From Tissierellia bacterium (GTDB lineage Bacteria; Bacillota; Clostridia; Tissierellales; Tepidimicrobiaceae), in assembly GCA_012728725.1 (NCBI GenBank), contig JAAYEM010000029.1, positions 30,575 to 94,574 on the forward strand: DNA of 64,000 nt, read 5' to 3'. This document shows positions 1 to 8,113 of the stretch, piece by piece. The notes beneath the pieces were generated by a model that searched no databases, was not told where the DNA came from, and worked only from the letters and a program-made list of their open reading frames with translations. Position numbers and translations under genes: made by a program. Within the stretch, counting starts at the first letter, position 1, and every line of letters starts with the position of its first letter.

Positions 1-1
1 T

Positions 2-1159
2 CCTTTAGCAATACTTAGCTTAATTTATTTTAATAATGTAAATTTCAGAAGTAGAGTTAACAACCTATTAGGCAAACTTCCTGGGGTTACAGGAGAGTAT
101 TTTAGAACCATTCCTACTGAGGAGGAGAGGGAAGATAAAAAACTTTTTTTGGCCGATTATTTTTTATCATTAGATCCTAAAATAGCCGCTGATAAATTAT
201 ATATAGTTAAAAAGGATGATGAAAGACTATATAGCGAAATAGTAAGGCTAATGAATTCAAAAGCCCCATCAAAAACGGAAGAAATAATAAAATTGATAAG
301 GAATATGGAGCTTAGAAAGGACCTACTCTTTTCAATTCATGATGAGATACAGGAGGAAAAGAGAAGCCAGTTTATGGAAGAGGTAAATAGGTTAGAAAGT
401 CAAGATCTACTATTAACTATTAATGAAATAGAAAATAGGATAGAGATGGATTCTGCTTTTGAAGAAAAATTACCAGATCTTATAGCTTTAATGGATGAGA
501 GTAGGGCAGCTGATATACTATTTTACATAGATGAAGGTATAAAAGATGGAATATTGTATTCATTAAGCAATGATAAAAAAACCAGCCTTGAAAGCAAAAT
601 ATCTGAAAAAATGATTAAACAAAATAATCTGATTGATTTGGCAGCCTTTTATGAGCTAAAACCTGTAGAAGTTGCCATTGAGGAAATAGGAAATACTGAA
701 AATTATTCTGTAGACGAATTAGCACTTATATATAAAAACCTGTCTGTACTTAAATCTGGAGAAATACTTTCAAAACTAGATGATGACGACTTTATCCAAG
801 ACTTATTTACCTCTATTAGAAGGATAGAAGATTTAATGGGAGAAGAAGCAAGCATTACAAATGAAATTAGCAAATCGATACAGTTCTTAACCGAATATAA
901 CAGAAAAATAGATGATTTGGTTCTGGTATATGAAAAAATGAATCCAGACAGGGTTGCTAAGATTGTAGAACAGATGATTGATAATAATGCTACAGTAACA
1001 GCTTTGGAAATAAATTCGGAACCAGTACTGGAAATATCTGATGCATCAATAGCAATTGACGTATTATCCAGAATGAAAAATAAGTCTGTGTCTAACATTA
1101 TGAATTATATTAGTACTGATAAGGCATCTAGGCTAACCCAATTGCTAGCTAAACCATAG
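2..1159 (+). CDS. YlxF/MotE-like flagellar operon protein, 5' truncated by window edge
   Basis: The frame is open from base 2 with no stop, so the gene starts before the window; 385 residues are visible. The first visible residues are hydrophobic (PLAILSLIYF) and look like the end of a membrane anchor. The long middle is acidic and helical. The C-terminal 80 residues contain two imperfect MgtE_N/MotE-like units (NPDRVAKIVEQM, then AIDVLSRMKNKSVSNIM, ending DKASRLTQLLAKP). In Bacillus the gene between fliJ and fliK is ylxF, and this gene sits directly before fliK, so the position agrees. The TTG at 149 is not the start, because it would remove the anchor. The repeated MgtE_N-like middle is longer than usual. 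The exact function in flagellar assembly is not known. Confidence 0.7.
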   Translation, partial: PLAILSLIYFNNVNFRSRVNNLLGKLPGVTGEYFRTIPTEEEREDKKLFLADYFLSLDPKIAADKLYIVKKDDERLYSEIVRLMNSKAPSKTEEIIKLIRNMELRKDLLFSIHDEIQEEKRSQFMEEVNRLESQDLLLTINEIENRIEMDSAFEEKLPDLIALMDESRAADILFYIDEGIKDGILYSLSNDKKTSLESKISEKMIKQNNLIDLAAFYELKPVEVAIEEIGNTENYSVDELALIYKNLSVLKSGEILSKLDDDDFIQDLFTSIRRIEDLMGEEASITNEISKSIQFLTEYNRKIDDLVLVYEKMNPDRVAKIVEQMIDNNATVTALEINSEPVLEISDASIAIDVLSRMKNKSVSNIMNYISTDKASRLTQLLAKP

Positions 1160-1186
1160 AAAAATACTTAAGAAGGAGGTGAATAG

Positions 1187-2491
1187 ATGTTAGGTCTAAA
1201 CATTATAACAAAGGATATAGAACTAACTTCAGAAAACACTACCCCTAAAGCAGCTGCAAGAGATAAAGGTAAAGATTTTAATAAAATATTTGAAAGCAAA
1301 AGGGAAGAGCAAACTAAACTAACAGTTGATAAGGCAATAGATGATAAAGGGGCTAACAATAAGAAAAAAGCAATAAGAAGAGAGGAAGAAGCAGTAAATA
1401 CAGGATTAGAGACAGATAAAAAGGAATTAAAGTACAAAGCAAATGAATTATTAGCTTTAATTAATTCTATATATGGATTGGTACCAGATACAGGTTTTGA
1501 ACTAGAAAGATTAGAAGGAATTAATGCAGCTGAAATCCATATAGGATCTTTAGAGATGGAATTAGAAAGTTTCAATGAAGTTTTACAGGAATTCTCAGAC
1601 CTTAGCATGCCTATTGGCCATGAGGATGTAGAGAAAATAGTGGATCAGTATGGCTATCTAATACAATCCTTGGAAAACAAGGTAGAAGAGTACGGGGTAG
1701 GTGAAGTGGAAAAGCCTATAGTACTAAAAGGGGAAGAAGCTGTATCTGAATCCAAAGAAATAATAGATTGGCTACAAGATATTACTAATGATCCTGAAAA
1801 GCATCATATAAATTATAACCATAAAGAGGAAATTGTAGAATTAAATATTCCAATGGATGGAGAGGAATTTGATACAACTTTAGAAATAAAAAATGAAATA
1901 CCTAAGCAAGAGGAAATAATCATAGACCAAGCAAGTAGTAGTAAGGAAGAATCCAAAATAGAAATTGTTGACACTAATCCCCAAGTATTTGAAACAATGG
2001 ATAGGGTGGTTAACAATACAAATCCAGAAATAGAGGGGGAAAGTATTCAAGAAATTGATAAAAAAGAGCTCTTCCATCAGATAGTAAACAAAGCCAAATT
2101 AATCCTTGACGAAAACAAGCAGGAAATAAGAATTAAATTAAAACCAGATATATTAGGAGAGTTAGTATTAAAGATGGAAATTGAAAAAGGGGCTATTATA
2201 GCTAAGATTGCAGTAGACAACTATAAAACTAAAGAACTAATAGAAGCAAATCTATATCAATTGAAGGAAGATATGAAGGAGAATGGAGTAGAAATTAAGA
2301 CTTTTGAAGTGTTCATTGGAACTAATGAGGATTTTGATGGCCAAAGGGAAAATAAATTTAATTTCAACAGAAAAATGAAGAAAGCTAGGATCATAAACAA
2401 TAAATCTAGGGATATTGAAAGTTATGATCAAAATTTAGCTGCAAATATTCAAATGTCTAATTATGATGGTCAATTAAATCTACTGGCATAG
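1187..2491 (+). CDS. fliK: Flagellar hook-length control protein FliK
   Basis: 434 residues. FliK is exported during hook growth and switches the export gate (FlhB) from hook to filament substrates. The N-terminal 300 residues are low-complexity, acidic and lysine-rich, as expected for the ruler part. The recognisable Flg_hook domain is near residues 310-385, with IRIKLKPDILGELVLKMEIE followed by NLYQLKEDMKENGVEIKTFEV, the usual FliK C-terminal core. A strong ribosome site (AAGGAGGTG) precedes the ATG. It lies 27 bases after the YlxF-like gene and 11 before flgD, in the order found in Bacillus. The identification rests on the C-terminal domain and the position, since the ruler part does not conserve sequence. 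Confidence 0.9.
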   Translation: MLGLNIITKDIELTSENTTPKAAARDKGKDFNKIFESKREEQTKLTVDKAIDDKGANNKKKAIRREEEAVNTGLETDKKELKYKANELLALINSIYGLVPDTGFELERLEGINAAEIHIGSLEMELESFNEVLQEFSDLSMPIGHEDVEKIVDQYGYLIQSLENKVEEYGVGEVEKPIVLKGEEAVSESKEIIDWLQDITNDPEKHHINYNHKEEIVELNIPMDGEEFDTTLEIKNEIPKQEEIIIDQASSSKEESKIEIVDTNPQVFETMDRVVNNTNPEIEGESIQEIDKKELFHQIVNKAKLILDENKQEIRIKLKPDILGELVLKMEIEKGAIIAKIAVDNYKTKELIEANLYQLKEDMKENGVEIKTFEVFIGTNEDFDGQRENKFNFNRKMKKARIINNKSRDIESYDQNLAANIQMSNYDGQLNLLA

Positions 2492-2502
2492 GAGGTGGGG
2501 GG

Positions 2503-3093
2503 ATGAAGGTAAATGGTTACCAGGATTTAGAGTATATATACAGGTTCGATGATAAAAAGGATGAAAAAGCCAAAAATACAATTACAAATACAGTAAATAA
2601 TAATCTAGATAAAGATGCATTTTTAAGGTTACTAACTACCCAATTAGCAAATCAGGATCCATTAAATCCCATGGAAGATAGGGAATTTATAGCCCAGTTG
2701 GCTCAATTTACTTCATTGGAACAGATGCAGAATTTAAATAAGAACATAGGTAAAATAGGGGATGAAATGCTGTATTCATTGGAAAGGATGAATTTAAACC
2801 AGATTCAAGCCAACATCCATATACTAAAAGAAGTAATAAGTATTAGAAAGGCTATGGAAAGCTATATTTATCCTGAGCCACAACCTATCGATAGGGATGG
2901 ATTAAAGGCAATTATAGAAATGGCGGAGGAGTTTAAAGAAACCTATTATACTGAAGAATCCTGGGAAGCACTCCAAATAGCCCTTACAAAAGCAAAGTTG
3001 GTATTAGAGGATGAAAAGGCAACTATTGAAAAAATAGAAAATGCATATAATCAACTGATTTGGGCCATGGAAGCTTTAGAGGAAAAGGAATAG
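2503..3093 (+). CDS. flgD: Flagellar hook cap/scaffold FlgD with a FIVAR-like C-terminal tail
   Basis: 196 residues. FlgD caps the growing hook and is needed for FlgE polymerisation. Residues 36-85 are the classic FlgD core (FLRLLTTQLANQDPLNPMED, then EFIAQLAQFTSLEQMQNLNK). The C-terminal part is unusual: after a proline-rich break (PEPQP) residues 131-195 read as a FIVAR-like helical module (YTEESWEALQIALTKAKLVL, ATIEKIENAYNQLIWAMEAL). Many Gram-positive FlgD proteins stop soon after the core, and proteobacterial ones carry a Tudor/Ig-like pair instead. FIVAR modules are otherwise typical of surface and wall-attached proteins, so the tail would be outside the cell. The ribosome site is GGAGGTGGGG. 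The core is certain; the tail assignment is by pattern. Confidence 0.9.
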   Translation: MKVNGYQDLEYIYRFDDKKDEKAKNTITNTVNNNLDKDAFLRLLTTQLANQDPLNPMEDREFIAQLAQFTSLEQMQNLNKNIGKIGDEMLYSLERMNLNQIQANIHILKEVISIRKAMESYIYPEPQPIDRDGLKAIIEMAEEFKETYYTEESWEALQIALTKAKLVLEDEKATIEKIENAYNQLIWAMEALEEKE

Positions 3094-3122
3094 AAAGATT
3101 TTATTAAGATAGGGATGATAGT

Positions 3123-3503
3123 ATGAAGGATTTGCAAATCAGACGACTGGAAAATCAGATTAATAGTTCATCTCAAAGGATAATAAAAAATAATAATTTG
3201 CCCAAAAAGTCCTTTGAAGCTGTACTAGAGCAAATTCAAAATAAGGATTATGAAATTAAATTTTCAAAACATGCAGTAAATAGGATGGGCAAAAGGGATA
3301 TAGAATTAGACGGCGATGAATTAAACCGATTAAAAACTGCTTTCCATAAAGCTGAAGAAAAAGGGGTCAAGGATGCTTTAATCCTGATAGGGGATAAGGC
3401 TTTTATTGCAAGCATTAAAAATAAAACGGTAATAACTACTGTAAGTAAGGAACAATTAAAAGAAAGTGTATTTACAAATATAGATGGGGCGGTCATAATA
3501 TAG
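3123..3503 (+). CDS. Flagellar operon protein, TIGR02530 type
   Basis: 126 residues. The central block EIKFSKHAVNRMGKRDIELD, followed by LNRLKTAFHKAEEKGVKDAL and GDKAFIASIKNKTVITTV, is the signature of the small 'flagellar operon protein' family (TIGR02530) found between flgD and flgE in Firmicutes and some other phyla. The biochemical role is not established; the position between hook-cap and hook genes suggests a part in hook assembly. No signal peptide or membrane segment is seen. The spacing is 29 bases after flgD and 78 before flgE, and that 78-base gap holds a small hairpin. Confidence 0.85.
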   Translation: MKDLQIRRLENQINSSSQRIIKNNNLPKKSFEAVLEQIQNKDYEIKFSKHAVNRMGKRDIELDGDELNRLKTAFHKAEEKGVKDALILIGDKAFIASIKNKTVITTVSKEQLKESVFTNIDGAVII

Positions 3504-3524
3504 CCGGACCTTTTTAGGAGGTTA

Positions 3525-3552
3525 TGTATATCTGACCGACTGAAGATATACA
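3525..3552 (+). other. Hairpin between the flagellar operon gene and flgE
   Basis: A 9-bp perfect inverted repeat (TGTATATCT / AGATATACA) with a 10-base loop sits 30 bases before the flgE start. No T-run follows, so it is not a standard terminator. It may affect mRNA processing or stability or be chance in AT-rich DNA. Confidence 0.4.
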
Positions 3553-3581
3553 GCTGCCCCATAGGAGGGAGGAATAAAACT

Positions 3582-4871
3582 ATGATGAGATCAATGTACT
3601 CTGGAGTATCAGGGTTAAGGGTCCATCAAAATAAGATGGATGTAATAAGTAATAATATAGCTAATGTAAATACCATAGCCTATAAAAGAGGCACTATGAC
3701 TTTCCAAGAGGTATTTAGCCAGGTAATTAGGGGAGCCAGTGCTCCACAGGATGGAAGAGGTGGGACAAACCCACAACAAATTGGTCTGGGAGTAAGTGTT
3801 GGTTCCATCAATACTATCCATACTAAGGGGCCAGCCCAAAGGACGGACAATCCTGAAGACCTTATGATAGATGGGGAAGGGTTCTTTGTGGTATCTGCTG
3901 ACCCTAATTTTGAAAATAGATACTATACCAGGGCAGGAAACTTTACCCTGGACAGGGATGGGAACCTAGTTACTGCTGATGGATATAAGGTATTAGGGTA
4001 TTTGGCTGATGAAGACGGAAATATTACATCACAGGTAGGAGGAATTCAGATCAATAGATCTGAAACAGTTGGAGCTACTACTACGAAAAAAATTGAGATA
4101 AGGGGAAACTTAGATTCCAGAACGCCTGCTGCTACAGATCCAGATAACCCAGATGATGAAAATGTACATTATGCGGATACTGTTATAAAGGATAGTTTGG
4201 GTAATTCTTATACGGTGACTTTTAGGTTTGTCAAAGATGAAGATCCAAATACATGGCTGGTAGATATTGTAAGTGTTAAAGGAGCAGACGAAGAAGATTT
4301 TGAGACAAATCCATCAAATGTTCCAATTGAAATAACTTTTGCTGACAATGGTAAATTAGATGAAGACTCAACTAATAGTATGATTTTAACTATCACCAAA
4401 GCTGGTGTTAGCTTTGGGGATGATGATGGCAATATTACCATCGATTTCTCCCAACTAACCCAATATGCTAACGAAATGGACGCAAAACCCTATGCAGTAG
4501 ATGGAAACTCTTCTGGTAAATTAGAAGGATATGCTATCGATGCCAGTGGTATAGTAGTGGGAATATTTACCAATGGGGAGAGGAAGGCTTTAGCTCAAAT
4601 AATGCTGGCCAAATTTGACAACCCAATGGGTCTACAGAAAATAGGAGGCAATCTATTTGTAGATACTAGAAACTCAGGAGAGCCCCAATTGGGCAGGGCT
4701 GGCAGCAGTGGCTATGGGCCTATAGCCCCGGGGACCTTAGAGATGTCCAATGTGGATTTATCTTTGGAGTTTACAGAGATGATTACTACCCAAAGGGGAT
4801 TCCAGGCGAATTCAAGGATAATAACTACATCTGATGAAATGTTACAAGAACTAGTTAACATGAAGAGATAA
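3582..4871 (+). CDS. flgE: Flagellar hook protein FlgE
   Basis: 429 residues. FlgE polymerises into the hook. The N-terminus has the flagellar rod/hook signature (SGVSGLRVHQNKMDVISNNI, then ANVNTIAYKR) and the C-terminus has the matching helix (NVDLSLEFTEMITTQRGFQA, RIITTSDEMLQELVNM). The middle includes the FlgE D1/D2 insert (MIDGEGFFVV, YTRAGNFTLDRDGNLVTADG). Two ATG codons are adjacent (3582 and 3585) behind a GGAGGGAGG site, and either could be used. The length is normal for Gram-positive FlgE. The hook-specific central domain is acidic and Asp/Asn-rich. A strong GC-rich hairpin follows the stop. Confidence 0.95.
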   Translation: MMRSMYSGVSGLRVHQNKMDVISNNIANVNTIAYKRGTMTFQEVFSQVIRGASAPQDGRGGTNPQQIGLGVSVGSINTIHTKGPAQRTDNPEDLMIDGEGFFVVSADPNFENRYYTRAGNFTLDRDGNLVTADGYKVLGYLADEDGNITSQVGGIQINRSETVGATTTKKIEIRGNLDSRTPAATDPDNPDDENVHYADTVIKDSLGNSYTVTFRFVKDEDPNTWLVDIVSVKGADEEDFETNPSNVPIEITFADNGKLDEDSTNSMILTITKAGVSFGDDDGNITIDFSQLTQYANEMDAKPYAVDGNSSGKLEGYAIDASGIVVGIFTNGERKALAQIMLAKFDNPMGLQKIGGNLFVDTRNSGEPQLGRAGSSGYGPIAPGTLEMSNVDLSLEFTEMITTQRGFQANSRIITTSDEMLQELVNMKR

Positions 4872-4890
4872 TTTTGTAATAAAATTTAAT

Positions 4891-4924
4891 GGTTATAGGT
4901 AGGGGGAATCCCCCTCCTATAATC
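4891..4924 (+). other. Strong GC-rich hairpin after flgE, no T-run
   Basis: GGTTATAGG plus AGGGGG pair with CCCCCT plus CCTATAATC around a three-base loop with one bulged T. This is the most GC-rich hairpin in the flagellar operon. It is followed by AATAAAGG, so it lacks the T-run of an intrinsic terminator. It could protect the 3' end of abundant flgE mRNA after processing, or act as a weak attenuator. This is inferred from structure only. Confidence 0.5.
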
Positions 4925-4941
4925 AATAAAGGCGGGGTCTT

Positions 4942-5154
4942 ATGATAAAGGTAAAAAGATTAAATGGTAAAGAATTTATAATCAATAGCGATCTAATCCT
5001 CTATGTGGAGGAAACTCCAGATACGGTTATAACTTTGACTACAGGTTTAAAGGTTGTGGTTTCAGAGTCAGCAGACGAAGTAATAGATAAGGTTGTTGAT
5101 TTTAGAAGAAGACTGGTGGAATGTAAAAGAAGTTCAGAGGAGAAAGAGGTGTAG
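4942..5154 (+). CDS. swrD: FlbD family protein (SwrD/YlzI-like)
   Basis: 70 residues, whole-length match to the FlbD/YlzI family: MIKVKRLNGKEFIINSDLIL, then VEETPDTVITLTTG and KVVVSESADEVIDKVVDFRR. In Bacillus subtilis the homologue between flgE and fliL is called SwrD and increases flagellar power, apparently through the stators. Here it is immediately followed by motA and motB, which fits that role better than the Bacillus arrangement does. There is no membrane segment. The ribosome site is AAGGCGGGG. The symbol follows Bacillus usage; many genomes call it flbD. Confidence 0.85.
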   Translation: MIKVKRLNGKEFIINSDLILYVEETPDTVITLTTGLKVVVSESADEVIDKVVDFRRRLVECKRSSEEKEV

Positions 5155-5157
5155 CAA

Positions 5158-5943
5158 TTGGATATATCAACAATCATTGGTCTTTTACTAGGAAGCATAT
5201 TTACCATTTGGGGTATTCTTATGTCAGGAGAACTAGCCAGCTATTTCGATGTCCCAGCAATAATAATAACTATAGGAGGAACCTTTGCTTCTACCCTTGC
5301 TAGTTTTCCTATTAAAGATATCATGAATATAGGAAAGGTTATAAAGATAGCCTTTTCCCATAAAGAAAATTCTCCAACAGATGTTATTAGCGAAATTATT
5401 AAATTAGCTAATATAGCTAGAAAAGAAGGGTTACTTTCTTTAGAAGAATATGCTGAGAATTTGGATAGTGAATTCCTAAAAAAAGGAATATTGTTGATAG
5501 TGGATGGTACAGATCCTGAGCTGGTAAGGAATATTTTGGAAACAGAGTTGGTTTTTTTGGAAGAAAGACATAATAACGGTCAAAAGATATTTGAAACAAT
5601 GGGTACATATGCACCTGCCTTTGGAATGATTGGAACCTTAGTTGGTCTTATAAACATGCTAAGAACTATAGATGATTCCTCTTCTATAGGGCCCAGTATG
5701 TCAGTTGCATTAGTGACAACTTTTTATGGATCTGTATTAGCTAATGTTATTTTTCTGCCTATTGCACAGAAGTTAAAGATAAAAAGCCAATCTGAAATAT
5801 TGGTTAAAGAATTAATGTTAGAAGGGCTTTTATCTATTCAGGCGGGAGAAAATCCACGGATTATTGAAGAAAAACTAAAGACCTTTATACCACCAGAGAT
5901 GAGAATCGATTATAGGAATCAGCTAGAGAGAGAGGGAGTATAG
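5158..5943 (+). CDS. motA: Flagellar motor stator protein MotA
   Basis: 261 residues, a four-helix membrane protein that forms the ion channel with MotB and pushes on FliG. Membrane segments lie near residues 3-22, 30-48, 146-168 and 180-202. Typical motifs are visible: ITIGGTFASTLASFP, the cytoplasmic charged loop, and GTYAPAFGMIGTLVGLINML followed by ALVTTFYGSVLANVIFLPIA. It starts at TTG (AGAGGTG site seven bases upstream), just three bases after the FlbD stop. It is followed after two bases by motB. Unlike in Bacillus subtilis, motAB is inside the fla/che operon, as in many clostridia. Confidence 0.95.
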   Translation: MDISTIIGLLLGSIFTIWGILMSGELASYFDVPAIIITIGGTFASTLASFPIKDIMNIGKVIKIAFSHKENSPTDVISEIIKLANIARKEGLLSLEEYAENLDSEFLKKGILLIVDGTDPELVRNILETELVFLEERHNNGQKIFETMGTYAPAFGMIGTLVGLINMLRTIDDSSSIGPSMSVALVTTFYGSVLANVIFLPIAQKLKIKSQSEILVKELMLEGLLSIQAGENPRIIEEKLKTFIPPEMRIDYRNQLEREGV

Positions 5944-5945
5944 CC

Positions 5946-6656
5946 GTGAGAAGGAATAGAAATAAATTCGAAGGCAGTAATAGGCCTAGTTGGCTAACTA
6001 CCTACAGTGATTTAGTCACACTTTTATTATGTTTTTTTGTACTTTTGTTTGCATTTTCTGAGATAGATGCACAGAAGTTTAGAAGTATAATAAGCAGTTT
6101 CCAAGGTGGAATTGGAGTTTTTGATGGTGGTACATCTTTAGATTTAGAATTTGATTTGGAAATACCTGAGGAAAATGAATTGGAAAGACTTAAAAACCTA
6201 TTAGAAGAAAATTCTGAAAGCACTGGATTTGGATCGGAGATTAATATTTCAATTGAGGAAAGGGGACTTATTATCCGATTTATGGATAACGTTCTTTTTG
6301 ATTCTGGAAAGGCCGATTTAAAACCGGAGTCCATTGAGATATTAAAATATATAGGCCAAGTTTTAAACTCAGAGGAATTTAAAGATAGACTGATTAAAGT
6401 TGAAGGCCATACTGATACCGATCCAATAATATATTCTGAAGAGTTTCCTACCAATTGGGAATTATCAGCTATAAGAGCAACAAATGTTTTAAGATATCTT
6501 GTGGAAATTGAAAATATTGATGGTAGTAGGATTTCCTCTTCAGGATATAGTTATTATAGGCCAATTGCTCCCAATGATACTAAAGAGAATAAAGCTAAAA
6601 ATAGAAGGGTGGATATAGTGATTTTAAATTCTACCCATGAGGAAAAAGAACCATAG
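5946..6656 (+). CDS. motB: Flagellar motor stator protein MotB
   Basis: 236 residues with a GTG start. Plug/channel part: residues 14-40 read PSWLTTYSDLVTLLLCFFVL, with the ion-binding Asp at about residue 22. The periplasm-side OmpA-like peptidoglycan-binding domain covers about residues 95-230 (VLFDSGKADLKPESIEILKY, VEGHTDTDPI, NWELSAIRATNVLRYLV, KAKNRRVDIVI). The channel helix with CFFVLLFAFS is closer to the sodium-type PomB/MotS pattern than to the proton-type Bacillus MotB pattern; ion specificity is an inference from those residues. It is coupled to motA at two bases spacing and followed by fliL. Confidence 0.94.
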   Translation: MRRNRNKFEGSNRPSWLTTYSDLVTLLLCFFVLLFAFSEIDAQKFRSIISSFQGGIGVFDGGTSLDLEFDLEIPEENELERLKNLLEENSESTGFGSEINISIEERGLIIRFMDNVLFDSGKADLKPESIEILKYIGQVLNSEEFKDRLIKVEGHTDTDPIIYSEEFPTNWELSAIRATNVLRYLVEIENIDGSRISSSGYSYYRPIAPNDTKENKAKNRRVDIVILNSTHEEKEP

Positions 6657-6676
6657 TAAAGAAATGGAGTGAAAAT

Positions 6677-7099
6677 ATGAGCAGTAGGAATATAATATTA
6701 ATAGTCATTTTAGTCCTTGTTATTATCCTTGCCATTGTTGGGGTTGTGCTGGGGTTTATATTTTATAGAAATAGAGGTTTACAAAGTGAAGTAAAGCTGG
6801 TTGACACTTACAGCCTTACACTAGATGATATGTATTGTAATATAAAGGATAGTAAGAGGATTATGAAGGTAAAAATAACAATTGAAACAAATGATAAAAA
6901 GACTTTAGAATTATTGGAGGAAAAGCAATTTTTAATAAGGGATGATATCAATAAGATAGTAAGAAATAAAACAGAAGAGGATTTGGAAGGTAGCCAAGGA
7001 CAGATGAAATTGCAAAAAGAAATTTACGATAGCCTAGTAAAAATATTTAATACTAACACAATTACAAATGTTTATTTTAATGACTTAATCATTCAGTAA
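6677..7099 (+). CDS. fliL: Flagellar basal body-associated protein FliL
   Basis: 140 residues. A single N-terminal membrane helix (residues about 5-29, IILIVILVLVIILAIVGVVL) is followed by the FliL domain (KIVRNKTEEDLEGSQGQMKL, then LVKIFNTNTITNVYFNDLII). FliL rings surround the stator and help its activation; being just after motAB fits this. The length is normal. The ribosome site is GGAGTG eight bases before the ATG. Confidence 0.88.
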   Translation: MSSRNIILIVILVLVIILAIVGVVLGFIFYRNRGLQSEVKLVDTYSLTLDDMYCNIKDSKRIMKVKITIETNDKKTLELLEEKQFLIRDDINKIVRNKTEEDLEGSQGQMKLQKEIYDSLVKIFNTNTITNVYFNDLIIQ

Positions 7100-7117
7100 T
7101 GAAGGAGGTGGAGGCAA

Positions 7118-8113
7118 TTGTCTGAGATACTATCCCAAAGTGAAATAGATGCATTACTTCAGGCACTAAGTTCTGGAGAACTAGATGTGCAACAGATAAA
7201 GGAAGTTGAAAGTTCTAGGAAAATAAGTAAGTATGACTTTAGGAATCCACAAAAAATAGCAAAGGATCAGTTAAGGACCCTAGAAATAATCCACGAAAAT
7301 TTTGGAAGACTATTCCAAACTTTTCTGTCGGGATACTTACGAGCACCTATAAAGGCCTCCATATTGACAGTTGATCAATTTGCTTATAGTGAATTTATTA
7401 ATGCTATTCCTAACCCAGCTTTTTTGAGTATAATAGACTTCAAACCTTTAAATGGTCAAATTTTAATAGATATTTCTACCAATGTAGTTTATTCTATAAT
7501 AGATAGAATACTAGGTGGGGATGGTGAAGGAGAACAAGAAATACGGCCTTTTACAGAAATAGAATTATCCCTACTCACAAATATAGTTGATAGGATGATG
7601 GCCATAATTAGTGAAGCCTGGAGCAATGTAATAGATTTAAAGCCGAAATTGGATAAGATAGACACCAATCCCCAATTTGCACAAATTGTGCCTCATAATG
7701 AGACTATAGCCCTTATTACATTTAATTTGGAGGTAGGGGCCACAGAGGGTATGATGAATATATGTATTCCCTATTTAGTTATTGAACCTATTTTGGATAA
7801 ATTGAGCACCAGGTTTTGGTTTTCAACCACCGAAAAGGTACCTTCTGAAGAAGAGTTAAAAGTTATCAAAAACAAAATAATGAACACTAAAGTTACAGTG
7901 AGGGCTGAATTAGGCTCTACAACTGTAAAAGTTAAGGATATTCTTAATCTACAAGAAGGAGATGTAATAAAATTAGATGTGGATTTGGAAGATAAGGCTA
8001 AAATTAGGGTTGGTTCCAATGTAAAATTTTTGGGGAATATTGGTGTCTACAAGAATAAAATGGCTGTTAAAATAATTAATGTGGTAAAGGATGGTGATGA
8101 AATTGGTGGATAA
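7118..8113 (+). CDS. fliM: Flagellar motor switch protein FliM
   Basis: 331 residues, starting at TTG behind GGAGGTGGAGG. The N-terminal CheY-P binding peptide is present (SEILSQSEIDALLQALSSGE). The CheC-like middle domain follows (about 45-235, FLSGYLRAPIKASILTVDQF, ILGGDGEGE), with the FliN-like C-terminal domain at about 255-325. FliM links CheY-P binding to the rotor ring formed with FliG and FliY. It overlaps the next gene, fliY, by 17 bases, a sign of translational coupling of switch components. Confidence 0.95.
   Translation: MSEILSQSEIDALLQALSSGELDVQQIKEVESSRKISKYDFRNPQKIAKDQLRTLEIIHENFGRLFQTFLSGYLRAPIKASILTVDQFAYSEFINAIPNPAFLSIIDFKPLNGQILIDISTNVVYSIIDRILGGDGEGEQEIRPFTEIELSLLTNIVDRMMAIISEAWSNVIDLKPKLDKIDTNPQFAQIVPHNETIALITFNLEVGATEGMMNICIPYLVIEPILDKLSTRFWFSTTEKVPSEEELKVIKNKIMNTKVTVRAELGSTTVKVKDILNLQEGDVIKLDVDLEDKAKIRVGSNVKFLGNIGVYKNKMAVKIINVVKDGDEIGG

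Noticed and set aside
703..1098. Antisense and overlapping open frames throughout, for example 703-1098, 12877-13488 and 19567-19908 on the minus strand
   Set aside because: They lie opposite strongly conserved genes, have no ribosome sites or recognisable domains, and have the Ser/Ile/Leu-rich makeup typical of reversed AT-rich coding sequence.
149..1159. A start for the first gene at TTG 149
   Set aside because: The frame stays open to base 2 and contains a hydrophobic stretch expected in this protein, so the real start lies before the window.
3504..3581. A cyclic di-GMP riboswitch before flgE
   Set aside because: The gap is only 78 bases and I could not find the conserved GEMM core; only a simple hairpin is present.
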